Shown here: piece after piece, positions 28,722 to 38,709 of the stretch
How positions within the stretch are numbered: the stretch's first letter is position 1
Layout: each line of letters starts with the position of its first letter
Position numbers and translations under genes: made by a program
Assembly: GCA_025153445.1 (NCBI GenBank)
Contig: JANZNS010000006.1
Coordinates: 1 to 64,000, forward strand
Direction of reading: 5' to 3'
DNA from: Marinobacter sp. BGYM27
Lineage (GTDB): Bacteria > Pseudomonadota > Gammaproteobacteria > Pseudomonadales > Oleiphilaceae
DNA length: 64,000 nt
The notes under the pieces: generated by a model
What the model was told of the DNA's origin: nothing
The model's input: only the letters and a program-made list of their open reading frames with translations
The model's database searches: none

Positions 28722-29672
28722 TCAATGCGCCGCAAGCCATGCCTGCGCATCGGCGAAATCCTGTTTAATCTGGGCCTGAAGCGCGTCGATTGAATCGAAC
28801 TTCACTTCATCTCGCAAAGGGTGGCGAAATTCGACCCGTATCCGCTGGCCGTACAGTGTGCCAGCAAAGTCAAAAAGGTGCACTTCCAGTGACGGCCGGC
28901 GACCGTCAACGGTAGGTCTGAGACCGATATTGGCGACAGCATCACATGTTCGCCCATCTTCCAGCGTCACGGCCACGACAAAAACACCACGTGGCGGCGC
29001 CAGATGTTTGAGATTGATATTCGCTGTCGGCGCACCCAGTTGCCGCCCCAGCTGTCGGCCATATACCACTCGACCCGATATTGCATACCGGCGCCCCAGC
29101 AGCCCTTCGGCATCATCCAGCCTGCCCGCCGCCAAGGCATTCCGCACCCGCGTGCTGCTGACCCGCTCTGCGCCCACTGTGACGGTCAGGGTCTTTTCTA
29201 CCGTAAATCCCGCATCAGGACCTACCTGTTTCAACAACTCGAAATCACCGGCCCGATCACAGCCGAAGCGGAAATCATCGCCAATGACCAGATGACGCGC
29301 CTGCAAGCCCTTCACCAGAATATCGTCAATAAACCCCATACCCGAGTACTGGCGGAACTGCTCGTCAAACCGGATGCACAATACGATATCCACACCCTGT
29401 GCCAGCAAAGCCTCGAATTTCTGCCGGAAACCGGTCAGGCGCGGCGGCGCATCTGCTCCCTGAAAAAACTCGCGGGGCTGAGGTTCAAAAATCATGACCA
29501 CGCTGGGCAAACCCCGAGCTATCGCCTGCTCGCGCACCTGATCGATAATCGTCTGGTGACCACGATGTACGCCGTCAAAATTACCGATCGTCACCACGCA
29601 TCCATCACGCAGCGGCGAGTCCGCTCGTGCAGAAAGTAAACGAAGGTTTGAGAGGCCTCGAATGAGCCGCAT
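28722..29672 (-). CDS. ribF: Bifunctional riboflavin kinase / FAD synthetase
   Basis: RibF turns riboflavin into FMN and then FAD. The 316-residue protein has an N-terminal nucleotidyltransferase domain (IGNFDGVHRGHQTII, and the SSTRVRNAL motif) and a C-terminal flavokinase domain (GRQLGAPTANI). The ATG at 29672 has AAGGT 9 bases upstream; an ATG 9 bases earlier is the alternative. The order murJ-ribF-ileS-lspA is well conserved. It completes flavin synthesis begun by ribD, ribBX and ribH 13 kb away. Confidence 0.95.
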   Translation of the reverse strand: MRLIRGLSNLRLLSARADSPLRDGCVVTIGNFDGVHRGHQTIIDQVREQAIARGLPSVVMIFEPQPREFFQGADAPPRLTGFRQKFEALLAQGVDIVLCIRFDEQFRQYSGMGFIDDILVKGLQARHLVIGDDFRFGCDRAGDFELLKQVGPDAGFTVEKTLTVTVGAERVSSTRVRNALAAGRLDDAEGLLGRRYAISGRVVYGRQLGRQLGAPTANINLKHLAPPRGVFVVAVTLEDGRTCDAVANIGLRPTVDGRRPSLEVHLFDFAGTLYGQRIRVEFRHPLRDEVKFDSIDALQAQIKQDFADAQAWLAAH

Positions 29673-29802
29673 TAACAGCATACCTTTGCGGGGTGTGGAC
29701 GATGTTGGCGATAAAACCAGCGATTATAAACGATCTGCGGCAGCGCGATAAGGTGCTGCCATGACAGGATGGGCAAACCGCCCGAAGGCGAGCCTTTCCC
29801 GG

Positions 29803-31383
29803 TTAATTCAGACGAAAATGGCGCAACCGGATACCCGAGGCCACCAACATCACAAAGTAAACAGCGACACCGGACGCAACTAGAACAGTCATCTCCTGTG
29901 TGCGCTGGAGGCCCGTCATGGTGAACCACGCGTCAACTGGCGATTTAAGCCAGATAATAATGGCGACGAGCGCGCCGTTTGCAACGCCCAACTGCAACAA
30001 AAACCGAAGCCAGTGCTTCTGACGACGCCAGGCGCCTTCCTTCTTTAGTCCTCGCCAAAGCAGCATTGCGTTCAGCCAGGCTGACAATGACGTGGCCAGC
30101 GCAAGCCCCGCGTGAGCCAATGGAAAAATCAGCGCAAGATTAAACGCCATATTGGCCACCATCGCGATAATCCCGATGCGCACCGGCGTGCGGGTGTCCT
30201 GGCGGGCAAAAAAACCGGGCGCCAACACCTTGATCAACATGAACGCCAACAGACCGGCAGAATAGGCTCGCAAGCTTTGAGCCGACATGATCACATCTCG
30301 CTCCACCACTTCCCCGTAGTGGAACAGCGTTGCAATCAACGGTTCAGCCAGCAACGCCAGCGCAATCGCTGCCGGCGCACCTATAAGCAAGATAGCCCGA
30401 ATCGCCCAGTCTACGGTTTTGGCGAAATGCTCAGGCGACTCCGCCGCATGCTTGCGAGAAAGGTTGGGCAATATAACCGTCCCGATCGCCACACCGAATA
30501 CACCCAGCGGCAACTCGGAAAGCCGGTCAGAGTAATAAAGCCAGGACACACTACCGGTTTGCAGGAAAGACGCCAGCACCGTGTCTAACAGGAGATTGAT
30601 CTGGCTGACCGATACACCGAACAGCGCAGGCATCATCAGCCGCAGCACCCGACGCACGCCCTCATGCTGATAGTCGACCCGGGGCCTGGGCAGCAACCCC
30701 AACCGCATCAGGAACGGCAACTGGAAAAACAACTGGAGCGCACCGGCGATCAACACCCCCCAGGCCAGCGCCATAATCGGCTCCTGCATCATCGGGGAAA
30801 GGAAAATGGCGGCCGCGATCATCGCCAGATTCAGCAACACAGGCGTGAACGCCGGTATGGCAAAACGGTCGTAACTGTTCAGTATCGCACCAGCGAAGGC
30901 CGTCAGCGAAATAAGCAAAAGATAGGGAAAGGTGATCCGCAGCATATCCGTTGCCATCGCAAACTTTTCGGCATCATCGGTAAAGCCCGGAGCAAACACC
31001 GTGGTAATGGCAGGAGCGCCGAGAATGGCGATCAGCGTGATACCCAGTAACACCAGTCCCAGTGTGCCCGCCACCGCATTCACCAAACGGCGAACATCGG
31101 ACAACGACTCAGTGGTCCGGTAGGACGACAGCACCGGCACAAATGCCTGTGAAAACGCACCTTCGGCAAACAGCCGGCGCAGAAAGTTGGGAATCTTGAA
31201 TGCCACGAAAAAGGCGTCAGCGCCGGCTCCGGCACCAAAATACCGTGCAATCACCATATCCCTGATCAGCCCGAGAACGCGGGAAAGCATGGTCATCACA
31301 CCAACCACGCCAGATGAACGCAATAAACCCGAGGCTTTAGGTACCTTTTTGCCGGGTTCGTGCGAAGGGTGTTCGGTGGCCAT
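29803..31383 (-). CDS. murJ: Lipid II flippase MurJ
   Basis: MurJ (MviN) moves lipid II, the peptidoglycan precursor, across the inner membrane and is essential. The 526-residue protein is largely hydrophobic with about 14 predicted membrane helices of the MOP superfamily. The signatures RDMVIARYFGAGAGADAFFVAFKIPNFLR near residue 42-70 and the arginine-rich FAEGAFSQAF segment are typical. It is divergent from rpsT across a 282-base gap and precedes ribF. Confidence 0.95.
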   Translation of the reverse strand: MATEHPSHEPGKKVPKASGLLRSSGVVGVMTMLSRVLGLIRDMVIARYFGAGAGADAFFVAFKIPNFLRRLFAEGAFSQAFVPVLSSYRTTESLSDVRRLVNAVAGTLGLVLLGITLIAILGAPAITTVFAPGFTDDAEKFAMATDMLRITFPYLLLISLTAFAGAILNSYDRFAIPAFTPVLLNLAMIAAAIFLSPMMQEPIMALAWGVLIAGALQLFFQLPFLMRLGLLPRPRVDYQHEGVRRVLRLMMPALFGVSVSQINLLLDTVLASFLQTGSVSWLYYSDRLSELPLGVFGVAIGTVILPNLSRKHAAESPEHFAKTVDWAIRAILLIGAPAAIALALLAEPLIATLFHYGEVVERDVIMSAQSLRAYSAGLLAFMLIKVLAPGFFARQDTRTPVRIGIIAMVANMAFNLALIFPLAHAGLALATSLSAWLNAMLLWRGLKKEGAWRRQKHWLRFLLQLGVANGALVAIIIWLKSPVDAWFTMTGLQRTQEMTVLVASGVAVYFVMLVASGIRLRHFRLN

Positions 31384-31665
31384 TCAAAGACGTCCCTGTG
31401 ACAGACATTTGCTAAAGTGGGTAGACCAAGTGACTGGTGGCGCCCCGAGAAACAGCGCCGCGTCGGTTAACATTCTACAACCACGCCATGAAATCCGGGC
31501 GGAAGTCTACCACACAGGGGAATTGTGCCGGGAAGCAGCCAGTGTATGGGGCTTCCGCACTTGACATCACCGGTGTTAGGCGGCATGATTCCGCGTCATT
31601 TATTTCGAGGCGCTGACTGTCTGCGCGCCGGCGATTTTTCAGAAACAAATTTCAGGAGTTATACG
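31384..31665 (+). promoter_or_regulatory. Divergent murJ/rpsT intergenic region and rpsT leader
   Basis: This 282-base gap between divergent murJ and rpsT must contain promoters for both. The clearest element is the ribosome-binding site CAGGAG, 7 bases before the rpsT GTG. I could not assign convincing -35/-10 boxes by eye and see no gene in it. Confidence 0.35.
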
Positions 31666-31935
31666 GTGGCAAACTCTCCCCAGGCCCGTAAGCGCGCCCG
31701 TCAAAACGAGAAAAACCGCAAGCACAACGCTAGCCTGCGCTCAATGACCCGCACTTACATCAAAAAAGTTAACAGCAAGATCGAAGCTGGCAACTATGAA
31801 GAAGCTCAAGCTGCTTTTGTAACGACTCAGCCTGTCCTCGACAGCATGGTCAACAAGGGTATCTACGAGAAGAACAAGGTTGCTCGCCTGAAGAGCCGCA
31901 TGGCTACCAAAATCAAGGCACTGAAAAGCGCCTGA
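31666..31935 (+). CDS. rpsT: 30S ribosomal protein S20
   Basis: S20 binds 16S rRNA early in 30S assembly. The 89-residue protein is lysine and arginine rich and starts (fM)ANSPQARKRARQNEKNRKHN, the family signature, ending KIKALKSA. The start codon is GTG at 31666, with GGAG 7 bases upstream; no ATG fits. A weak start codon is notable because E. coli rpsT uses UUG, part of its translational autocontrol. A strong terminator follows the stop. Confidence 0.96.
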   Translation: MANSPQARKRARQNEKNRKHNASLRSMTRTYIKKVNSKIEAGNYEEAQAAFVTTQPVLDSMVNKGIYEKNKVARLKSRMATKIKALKSA

Positions 31936-31956
31936 TATTTTGCACCCATGTTTGCA

Positions 31957-31987
31957 TAAAAAAACCGGCTTCTAGCCGGTTTTTTTA
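31957..31987 (+). terminator. Rho-independent terminator of rpsT
   Basis: The stem AACCGGC-TTCTA-GCCGGTT is followed by a T run, 22 bases after the rpsT stop. The A run on its other side lets it also serve proB (minus), which ends about 35 bases away. Confidence 0.92.
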
Positions 31988-32022
31988 TGTTTCTGATCCA
32001 AGAACACCCGAAAAAGTTGCGA

Positions 32023-33147
32023 TCAGACAATAACCAGATTATCACGATGAATCATTTCTTCATCTGATACATAACCCAGCACTTCCGCAATACGATCGCT
32101 CGATCGGCCGGCTATCTGACGTGCCTCGTCTGCGTCGTAATTTACCAGCCCACGCGCCACCTCGCGCCCGCCTTCATCTACGCAGGACACCATTTCACCT
32201 CGTCGAAAAACCCCGACAACAGACCGTACGCCCACCGGCAAGAGACTGCGCCCTCCACGACAAAGCACCTTAACAGCACCTTCATCCAGAGTCAGCTGCC
32301 CGCGGGTCTTCAAATGACTGGCGAGCCACTGCTTACGAGCCGCTATTCGACCTTGCTCGGGCAACAAAAGCGTTCCGACTGATTCTCCATCCCGAAGCCG
32401 CGACACCACATCCTCAATGCGACCACCAACGATGACAGTAAAGGCACCCGACCGCGCAGCAAGACGTGCAGCACGCACCTTGGTCTGCATACCACCACGC
32501 CCGAGAGCACCAGCGCCTCCGCCCGCCATTTCATCCAGAGTCGGATCGCTTGCATACCGCGAATCGACCAACCGGGCATCCGAGAATTTGCGGGGATCGC
32601 GATCAAACAATCCTTCCTGATCGGTCAGAATCACCAGACCGTCCGCCTCGACCAGATTGGCCACCAAGGCACCCAGCGTATCGTTGTCACCAAACCGTAT
32701 TTCATCGGTTACGACCGTATCGTTCTCATTAACGATAGGCACGACACCCAGATCCAGGAGGGTTCTCAGCGTACTGCGCGCATTCAGATAGCGCTTGCGA
32801 TCGGATAAATCATCGTGGGTGAGCAAAATCTGCGCGGAATGAATACCGTGCCGCTTGAACTGCGCCTCCCAGGTTTGCACCAACCCCATTTGCCCAACCG
32901 CGGCCGCGGCCTGAAGCTCATGCAAATGCTGTGGACGCACTGACCAGCCAAGCCGACTCATCCCCTCTGCCACGGAGCCCGAAGAGACCAGCACCACTTC
33001 GACGCCAGCCCGGATCAGGTCAGTCAGCTGGTCAACCCAGCCAGCCAGAGCCGTTACATCAAGCCCTTTGCCATCATTGGTCAGCAGCGCGCTGCCAATC
33101 TTTACCACCAGGCGGCGGGCGCCTTGCATTCGTTGACGTTCAGACAT
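32023..33147 (-). CDS. proB: Glutamate 5-kinase
   Basis: ProB phosphorylates glutamate, the first and feedback-controlled step of proline synthesis. The 374-residue protein has an amino-acid kinase domain ([17 protein letters not shown] at the start, and [18 protein letters not shown] with the substrate residues) and a C-terminal PUA domain (about 280-374). GTG and ATG codons 6 and 3 bases upstream are alternative starts. proA is not adjacent; obgE lies directly upstream. Confidence 0.95.
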   Translation of the reverse strand: MSERQRMQGARRLVVKIGSALLTNDGKGLDVTALAGWVDQLTDLIRAGVEVVLVSSGSVAEGMSRLGWSVRPQHLHELQAAAAVGQMGLVQTWEAQFKRHGIHSAQILLTHDDLSDRKRYLNARSTLRTLLDLGVVPIVNENDTVVTDEIRFGDNDTLGALVANLVEADGLVILTDQEGLFDRDPRKFSDARLVDSRYASDPTLDEMAGGGAGALGRGGMQTKVRAARLAARSGAFTVIVGGRIEDVVSRLRDGESVGTLLLPEQGRIAARKQWLASHLKTRGQLTLDEGAVKVLCRGGRSLLPVGVRSVVGVFRRGEMVSCVDEGGREVARGLVNYDADEARQIAGRSSDRIAEVLGYVSDEEMIHRDNLVIV

Positions 33148-33218
33148 CATCACCTAACTACCTGACTCCTTGAACACAAATCCGCCGACAGTTAACCGCT
33201 CAATGCGAGCAACCCGCA

Positions 33219-34442
<1,224 letters not shown>

Positions 34443-34483
34443 TTATTGAAAAAGAATAAACCAAAAGAATAGACCGCTATACG

Positions 34484-34523
34484 AAAAAGCCCCGCAGGCT
34501 CTTGATGAGGCTGCGGGGCTTTC
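34484..34523 (-). terminator. Rho-independent terminator of rplU-rpmA
   Basis: On the minus strand the stem AAAGCCCCGCAG / CTGCGGGGCTTT is followed by TTTTTCG. It lies about 30 bases past the rpmA stop and ahead of obgE, and would limit read-through into obgE. Confidence 0.88.
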
Positions 34524-34551
34524 AGGAACTGCAGTGTCTGCAACGCGCCCC

Positions 34552-34812
34552 TTACTGGGCTGGGGTAATCGTCACAAACTTGCGGTTCTCAGGGCCTCGG
34601 GTCACGAAAGACACAACGCCGTCTGCCTTGGCAAACAGTGTGTGGTCACGACCCAGACCTACATTACTACCAGCGTGGAAACGGGTGCCACGCTGACGAA
34701 CGATGATGCTGCCCGCTGATACGGTCTCGCCACCGAAGCGCTTCACACCAAGTCGTTTCGACTCGGAATCGCGACCGTTACGGGTACTACCTGCTGCTTT
34801 TTTATGAGCCAT
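34552..34812 (-). CDS. rpmA: 50S ribosomal protein L27
   Basis: L27 reaches into the peptidyl transferase centre and helps place tRNA ends. The 86-residue protein starts [22 protein letters not shown], the family signature, without the N-terminal extension cleaved in Firmicutes. It forms an operon with rplU, 34 bases upstream. Confidence 0.97.
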   Translation of the reverse strand: MAHKKAAGSTRNGRDSESKRLGVKRFGGETVSAGSIIVRQRGTRFHAGSNVGLGRDHTLFAKADGVVSFVTRGPENRKFVTITPAQ

Positions 34813-34846
34813 GACTAGCCTCCTCTGTTACAGGGTTACGAGAGCC

Positions 34847-35158
34847 TCAGCCCTTGATGCCCGTGATCTTGACTTCAGTAAACCACTGACGGTGGCCCTG
34901 ACGCTTCATGGAATGCTTCCGACGACGGAACTTGATGATCTGGATCTTGTCACCACGACCGTGACGCACAACTTCTGCAGTCACAGCAGCACCAGCAACA
35001 ACCGGATCGCCAACTTTAACGTCATCACCATTCGCTACCAGCAGTACACGGTCAAACTCGACAGTACCGCCAGTTTCAACTTCAATTTTTTCCAGCTTCA
35101 GGGTTTCGCCTTCCACTACACGGTGCTGCTTACCACCGCTTACGATCACTGCGTACAT
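34847..35158 (-). CDS. rplU: 50S ribosomal protein L21
   Basis: L21 binds 23S rRNA and is an early 50S assembly protein. The 103-residue sequence is typical ([18 protein letters not shown] at the start, and [16 protein letters not shown] near the C-terminus). It is the first gene of the rplU-rpmA operon and is divergent from ispB. Its mRNA has a leader of about 140 bases. Confidence 0.97.
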   Translation of the reverse strand: MYAVIVSGGKQHRVVEGETLKLEKIEVETGGTVEFDRVLLVANGDDVKVGDPVVAGAAVTAEVVRHGRGDKIQIIKFRRRKHSMKRQGHRQWFTEVKITGIKG

Positions 35159-35307
35159 GCTAATCTCCGCTGTAATAACAGGCCTCGCGCATAATCGCGG
35201 ACCAGTTTTCTACCCATCCCTGCTCTTTAATCCACCTGGTTCTAAGGGAAGCGCTCTGGCAACCCTAGATAGCAGGGAGCGCAGGTTGGGATGAGTTAGG
35301 GCGCGCA

Positions 35308-35336
35308 ATTGTACGAAAACAGCACTGGTTTAGCAA
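35308..35336 (-). promoter_or_regulatory. Promoter of rplU-rpmA
   Basis: On the minus strand -35 TTGCTA (35336-35331), 17 bases, and -10 TACAAT (35313-35308) precede a GC-rich GCGCGCCC discriminator that fits stringent control. The start would be near 35300, giving a leader of about 140 bases before rplU. The rest of the 364-base rplU/ispB gap holds no gene that I can support. Confidence 0.65.
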
Positions 35337-35522
35337 GGTCGCGGGGTGTTAATTCTTTAGCTGTCCCAGTGAGTGAATACCACCATTACCCGGCAGACCA
35401 CAACATGATGGAGAGCCTGCTTTGCGATCCGTCCAAAAAAACGTTATATGAGCCTAAGTTGACACACCTACACGCAATACCTAGCATTGCCGCGTCCTAC
35501 CAAAAATCACCGGATCAGCCGC

Positions 35523-36491
35523 ATGACAGCGCAGCGCATCTATAACACCGTCGCGGACGACTTCACCCGCGTCAATGAACTGATTACCCGTCGTCTTTCG
35601 TCCGACGTGCCTCTGGTCGAAAAAATCGCCCAGTACATCGTTGACAGCGGAGGCAAACGACTGCGGCCATTGCTGGTTTTGCTCACCTCTCGTGCGCTCG
35701 GCTATCAGGGTGACGACCACCTTAAACTCGCCGCCGTAATCGAGTTTCTGCATACCGCTACCCTGCTGCACGACGATGTTGTGGATACATCTGACCTGCG
35801 CCGCGGCAAAACCACCGCCAACGCCCGTTGGGGCAACGCGCCCAGCGTTCTGGTCGGCGACTTCCTCTATTCCCGCGCCTTTCAGATGATGGTCGAGCTC
35901 GACCGGATGCCGGTAATGGATGTGCTTTCCAACGCGACGGCGGTTATCGCCGAAGGCGAAGTCCTGCAGCTGATGAACATGAAGAATCCGGATGTTCCGG
36001 AAAGTCAGTATATGACCGTCATCCACAACAAGACGGCCATGCTGTTCGAGGCAGCCTCTCACGCCGGTGCACTGCTGGCCGACGCAAACCCGGACGATGT
36101 CAGCAGGCTTCAGGCATACGGAAAACATCTGGGGCTGGCATTCCAGCTGGTTGACGATGTACTCGATTACCGGGGTGACGCGGACACCATGGGCAAGAAT
36201 GTTGGCGATGATCTGGCGGAAGGAAAACCAACCCTGCCACTGATCTTCGCAATGGCAAACGCCGGAGAAGACGACCGACAGCTTATCCGCAACGCGATCC
36301 GCAAAGGCGGACTGGATCATCTCGAGAGCATCCTTGCGATCGTCGAGCGATCCGGCGCCCTGGACTACACCGTTGAGCGCGCCCGCCAGGAAGCGGCTAA
36401 AGCGCGACAGTGCGTTGAATCACTTCCGGAATCAGATCATAAAACCGCACTGGTCTTGCTGACTGAAGTCGCCGTTGCCCGCACAGCCTGA
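35523..36491 (+). CDS. ispB: Octaprenyl diphosphate synthase
   Basis: IspB makes the long isoprenoid side chain of ubiquinone (octaprenyl or, in relatives, nonaprenyl diphosphate) from IPP and farnesyl diphosphate. The 322-residue protein matches E. coli IspB in length. Both aspartate-rich motifs are present: LLHDDVVDTSDLRRG and LVDDVLDYRGD. I chose the ATG at 35523 (MTAQRIYNTVADDF); a TTG 36 bases earlier keeps the frame but adds unrelated residues. It is divergent from rplU. Confidence 0.94.
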   Translation: MTAQRIYNTVADDFTRVNELITRRLSSDVPLVEKIAQYIVDSGGKRLRPLLVLLTSRALGYQGDDHLKLAAVIEFLHTATLLHDDVVDTSDLRRGKTTANARWGNAPSVLVGDFLYSRAFQMMVELDRMPVMDVLSNATAVIAEGEVLQLMNMKNPDVPESQYMTVIHNKTAMLFEAASHAGALLADANPDDVSRLQAYGKHLGLAFQLVDDVLDYRGDADTMGKNVGDDLAEGKPTLPLIFAMANAGEDDRQLIRNAIRKGGLDHLESILAIVERSGALDYTVERARQEAAKARQCVESLPESDHKTALVLLTEVAVARTA

Positions 36492-36534
36492 CACAGCTGA
36501 TGTTCTGCCTGCTGCAACAGCAGGCAGAACGCCA

Positions 36535-37539
36535 TCACACCGATAGCTGCCCCTGCCCGATCTGCTCCCGATGATGCGGAGCATCAAAATCAAGCGCCGG
36601 CCCGACTGGAACAATCTGCGTTGGATTAACCGTCCGCTGACTGACGTAGTAATGTCGCTTGATCTGACCGATATCCACTGTGCCGGCAACCCCGGGCACC
36701 TGATACAGCTCCCTGAGATAGCCCGACAGATGCGGAAAATCGGCCAAACGCTGACGATTACACTTGAAGTGCGAGTAGTAGACGGCATCGAAGCGGATCA
36801 ATGTGGTAAACAGTCGCCAATCCGCTTCGGTCAGCTCACTGCTGATCAGATAGCGCGATTGCGACAGCCGCTGATCAAGCCAGTCCAGCGATTCGAACAA
36901 TTCCCCGTAGGCCTTTTCATAGGCATCCTGAGCGGTGGCGAAACCTGCTTTGTATACGCCGTTATTGACGGTGTTATAGACCCGGTCGTTGACCGCATCA
37001 ATATCCGCCCGCAATTGCTCCGGATAGAAATCCAGACCTGAATCCACGCCCTCCAGATCATCGAAAGCACTATTGAACATTCGGATGATCTCGGCAGACT
37101 CGTTGCTGACGATCACACCCTGCTCTTTGTCCCACAGCAGCGGCACCGTCACCCGGCCGGTATAGTCCGCCGTATCTGTGGTGTAGACCTCATGCAGATA
37201 CCGCTTACCGTTTATATTGTCAGAGTGAGCGGCATTGTCCGGGCGAAATTCCCAGCCATTCTCCAGCATGTCCGGATGCACCACTGATACACTGATGTGC
37301 GCCTCCAACCCCTTGAGCACACGAAATATTAGCGTCCGGTGCGCCCAGGGACAGGCCATGGACACATACAGATGATAGCGTCCGGAAACAGCCGGGAAAC
37401 TTTTGGAGCTTTGCGGACCGGGACTGCCATCCGGCGTCACCCAGTGCCGGAATCCTGCCTGCTCACGCTCGAACTTGCCGCCGGACTTACTGGTGTCGTA
37501 CCACTTATCCTGCCAAACACCATCCACTAACAATCCCAT
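36535..37539 (-). CDS. yqjG: Glutathionyl-hydroquinone reductase (Xi-class GST)
   Basis: This enzyme uses glutathione to reduce glutathionyl-hydroquinones. The 334-residue protein has the Xi-class signature: active-site C63 in SMACPWAHRT, a thioredoxin-like N-domain, and a helical C-domain with DRVYNTVNNGVYKAGFA. It is divergent from a LysR regulator across 147 bases, an arrangement that suggests control by that regulator. It is a detoxification accessory gene rather than part of a neighbouring operon. Confidence 0.92.
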   Translation of the reverse strand: MGLLVDGVWQDKWYDTSKSGGKFEREQAGFRHWVTPDGSPGPQSSKSFPAVSGRYHLYVSMACPWAHRTLIFRVLKGLEAHISVSVVHPDMLENGWEFRPDNAAHSDNINGKRYLHEVYTTDTADYTGRVTVPLLWDKEQGVIVSNESAEIIRMFNSAFDDLEGVDSGLDFYPEQLRADIDAVNDRVYNTVNNGVYKAGFATAQDAYEKAYGELFESLDWLDQRLSQSRYLISSELTEADWRLFTTLIRFDAVYYSHFKCNRQRLADFPHLSGYLRELYQVPGVAGTVDIGQIKRHYYVSQRTVNPTQIVPVGPALDFDAPHHREQIGQGQLSV

Positions 37540-37686
37540 AACGCCTCCTCAATTCGCTGATTCACCTGCAGCACCACTGCAAGCCGGAACAATCCAGGGC
37601 CGAACTGGCCAATGAATCCAGACTACGACTACACTAAGTAGCATTCAAACGCCTAATTCTGTCCAAATTCCTCAGATAAACTGAAC

Positions 37687-38613
37687 ATGCATAACGCCAT
37701 TACCATTGACGCGCTTAAAGTACTGGATGCGATTGACCGAAAAGGGAGCTTTGCCGGCGCTGCAAACGCGCTTTTCCGGGTTCCTTCGGCTATCAGCTAT
37801 ACCGTTCAGAAACTCGAAGACGACCTCAAGGTCGAAATCTTTGACCGATCAGGACATCGTGCTGTTCTCACACCTGCCGGACGCTATCTGCTCGACCAGG
37901 GCCGAAATCTGCTCGACGCCACCGACGCCCTGGCCCATGCTACCCGGCAAGTCGCTCAAGGGTGGGAAACACGGTTGAAAATCGCCCTGAACACCTTGCT
38001 GCCAGCAGAATCACTGTTCCCCGCAATCCGTCAGTTTCAGAGCCTGAATATCCCGGTTGAAATCCAGTTGGTTGAAGAGGTGTTTGCCGGCGCCTGGGAT
38101 GCGTTACAAAGCCGAAGAGTTGATCTCGTTTTTGGCGCAGATAACATCAGCCGCCCTGCCGGGCCGTTCACCACAACCTCCATTGGCGAAGTGCCGTTCA
38201 TTTACGCCGTTGCCCCTGACCACCCTCTGGCACAAATCGAAGGCACGGTCGATGAGGACGTCATAGCCCGCTATCCCGCCGTGGTTGCTGCCGACAGCTC
38301 ACGCACGCTTCAACCCTGGTCAGCCGGGATATTTTCTCGCCAACGCACACTGACCGTATCCAATATCGACCAGAAGATCAGCGCCCAGGTGGCGGGCCTC
38401 GGCGTGGGCTGGCTTCCCGAGGCCCGCGTTCGGGAACACATTGAGACCGGGCGACTGGTGGAAATCGAGATCAATTCATCACGCCAGCCCGTTATCCTGA
38501 ACCTTGCCCGTCACCAGGATGATCAGGGTAAAGCACTGATGTGGTTCTGGGATACACTCAGTCAACCCGGCCAATTTGGTCGCTGGGTCAATCCACTCAA
38601 CTCGCCGGCGTGA
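37687..38613 (+). CDS. LysR-family transcriptional regulator
   Basis: This 308-residue regulator has an N-terminal winged helix-turn-helix (about 1-62, KVLDAIDRKGSFAGAANALFRVPSAISYTVQKLED) and a LysR substrate-binding domain (about 90-295). It lies divergent from the hydroquinone reductase gene; LysR proteins often control the divergent neighbour, so quinone or electrophile stress is a reasonable guess for the signal. The inducer is unknown. The next gene, a wax ester synthase, starts 97 bases downstream in the same direction and might be co-transcribed. Confidence 0.88.
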   Translation: MHNAITIDALKVLDAIDRKGSFAGAANALFRVPSAISYTVQKLEDDLKVEIFDRSGHRAVLTPAGRYLLDQGRNLLDATDALAHATRQVAQGWETRLKIALNTLLPAESLFPAIRQFQSLNIPVEIQLVEEVFAGAWDALQSRRVDLVFGADNISRPAGPFTTTSIGEVPFIYAVAPDHPLAQIEGTVDEDVIARYPAVVAADSSRTLQPWSAGIFSRQRTLTVSNIDQKISAQVAGLGVGWLPEARVREHIETGRLVEIEINSSRQPVILNLARHQDDQGKALMWFWDTLSQPGQFGRWVNPLNSPA

Positions 38614-38709
38614 CGTCAATCTGGCCTGAAAAAGCCCCATCTTGAGCTCGACGTAGCGCATTCGGCAGCGCAAAATAGCCTGCCATGTCGTCATAACAGG
38701 GAGTGATTC

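Noticed and set aside
35481..36320. Open frame of 279 codons on the minus strand opposite ispB
   Set aside because: It lies fully opposite ispB, a clear conserved gene, and its translation resembles no family. It is a by-product of ispB codon use.
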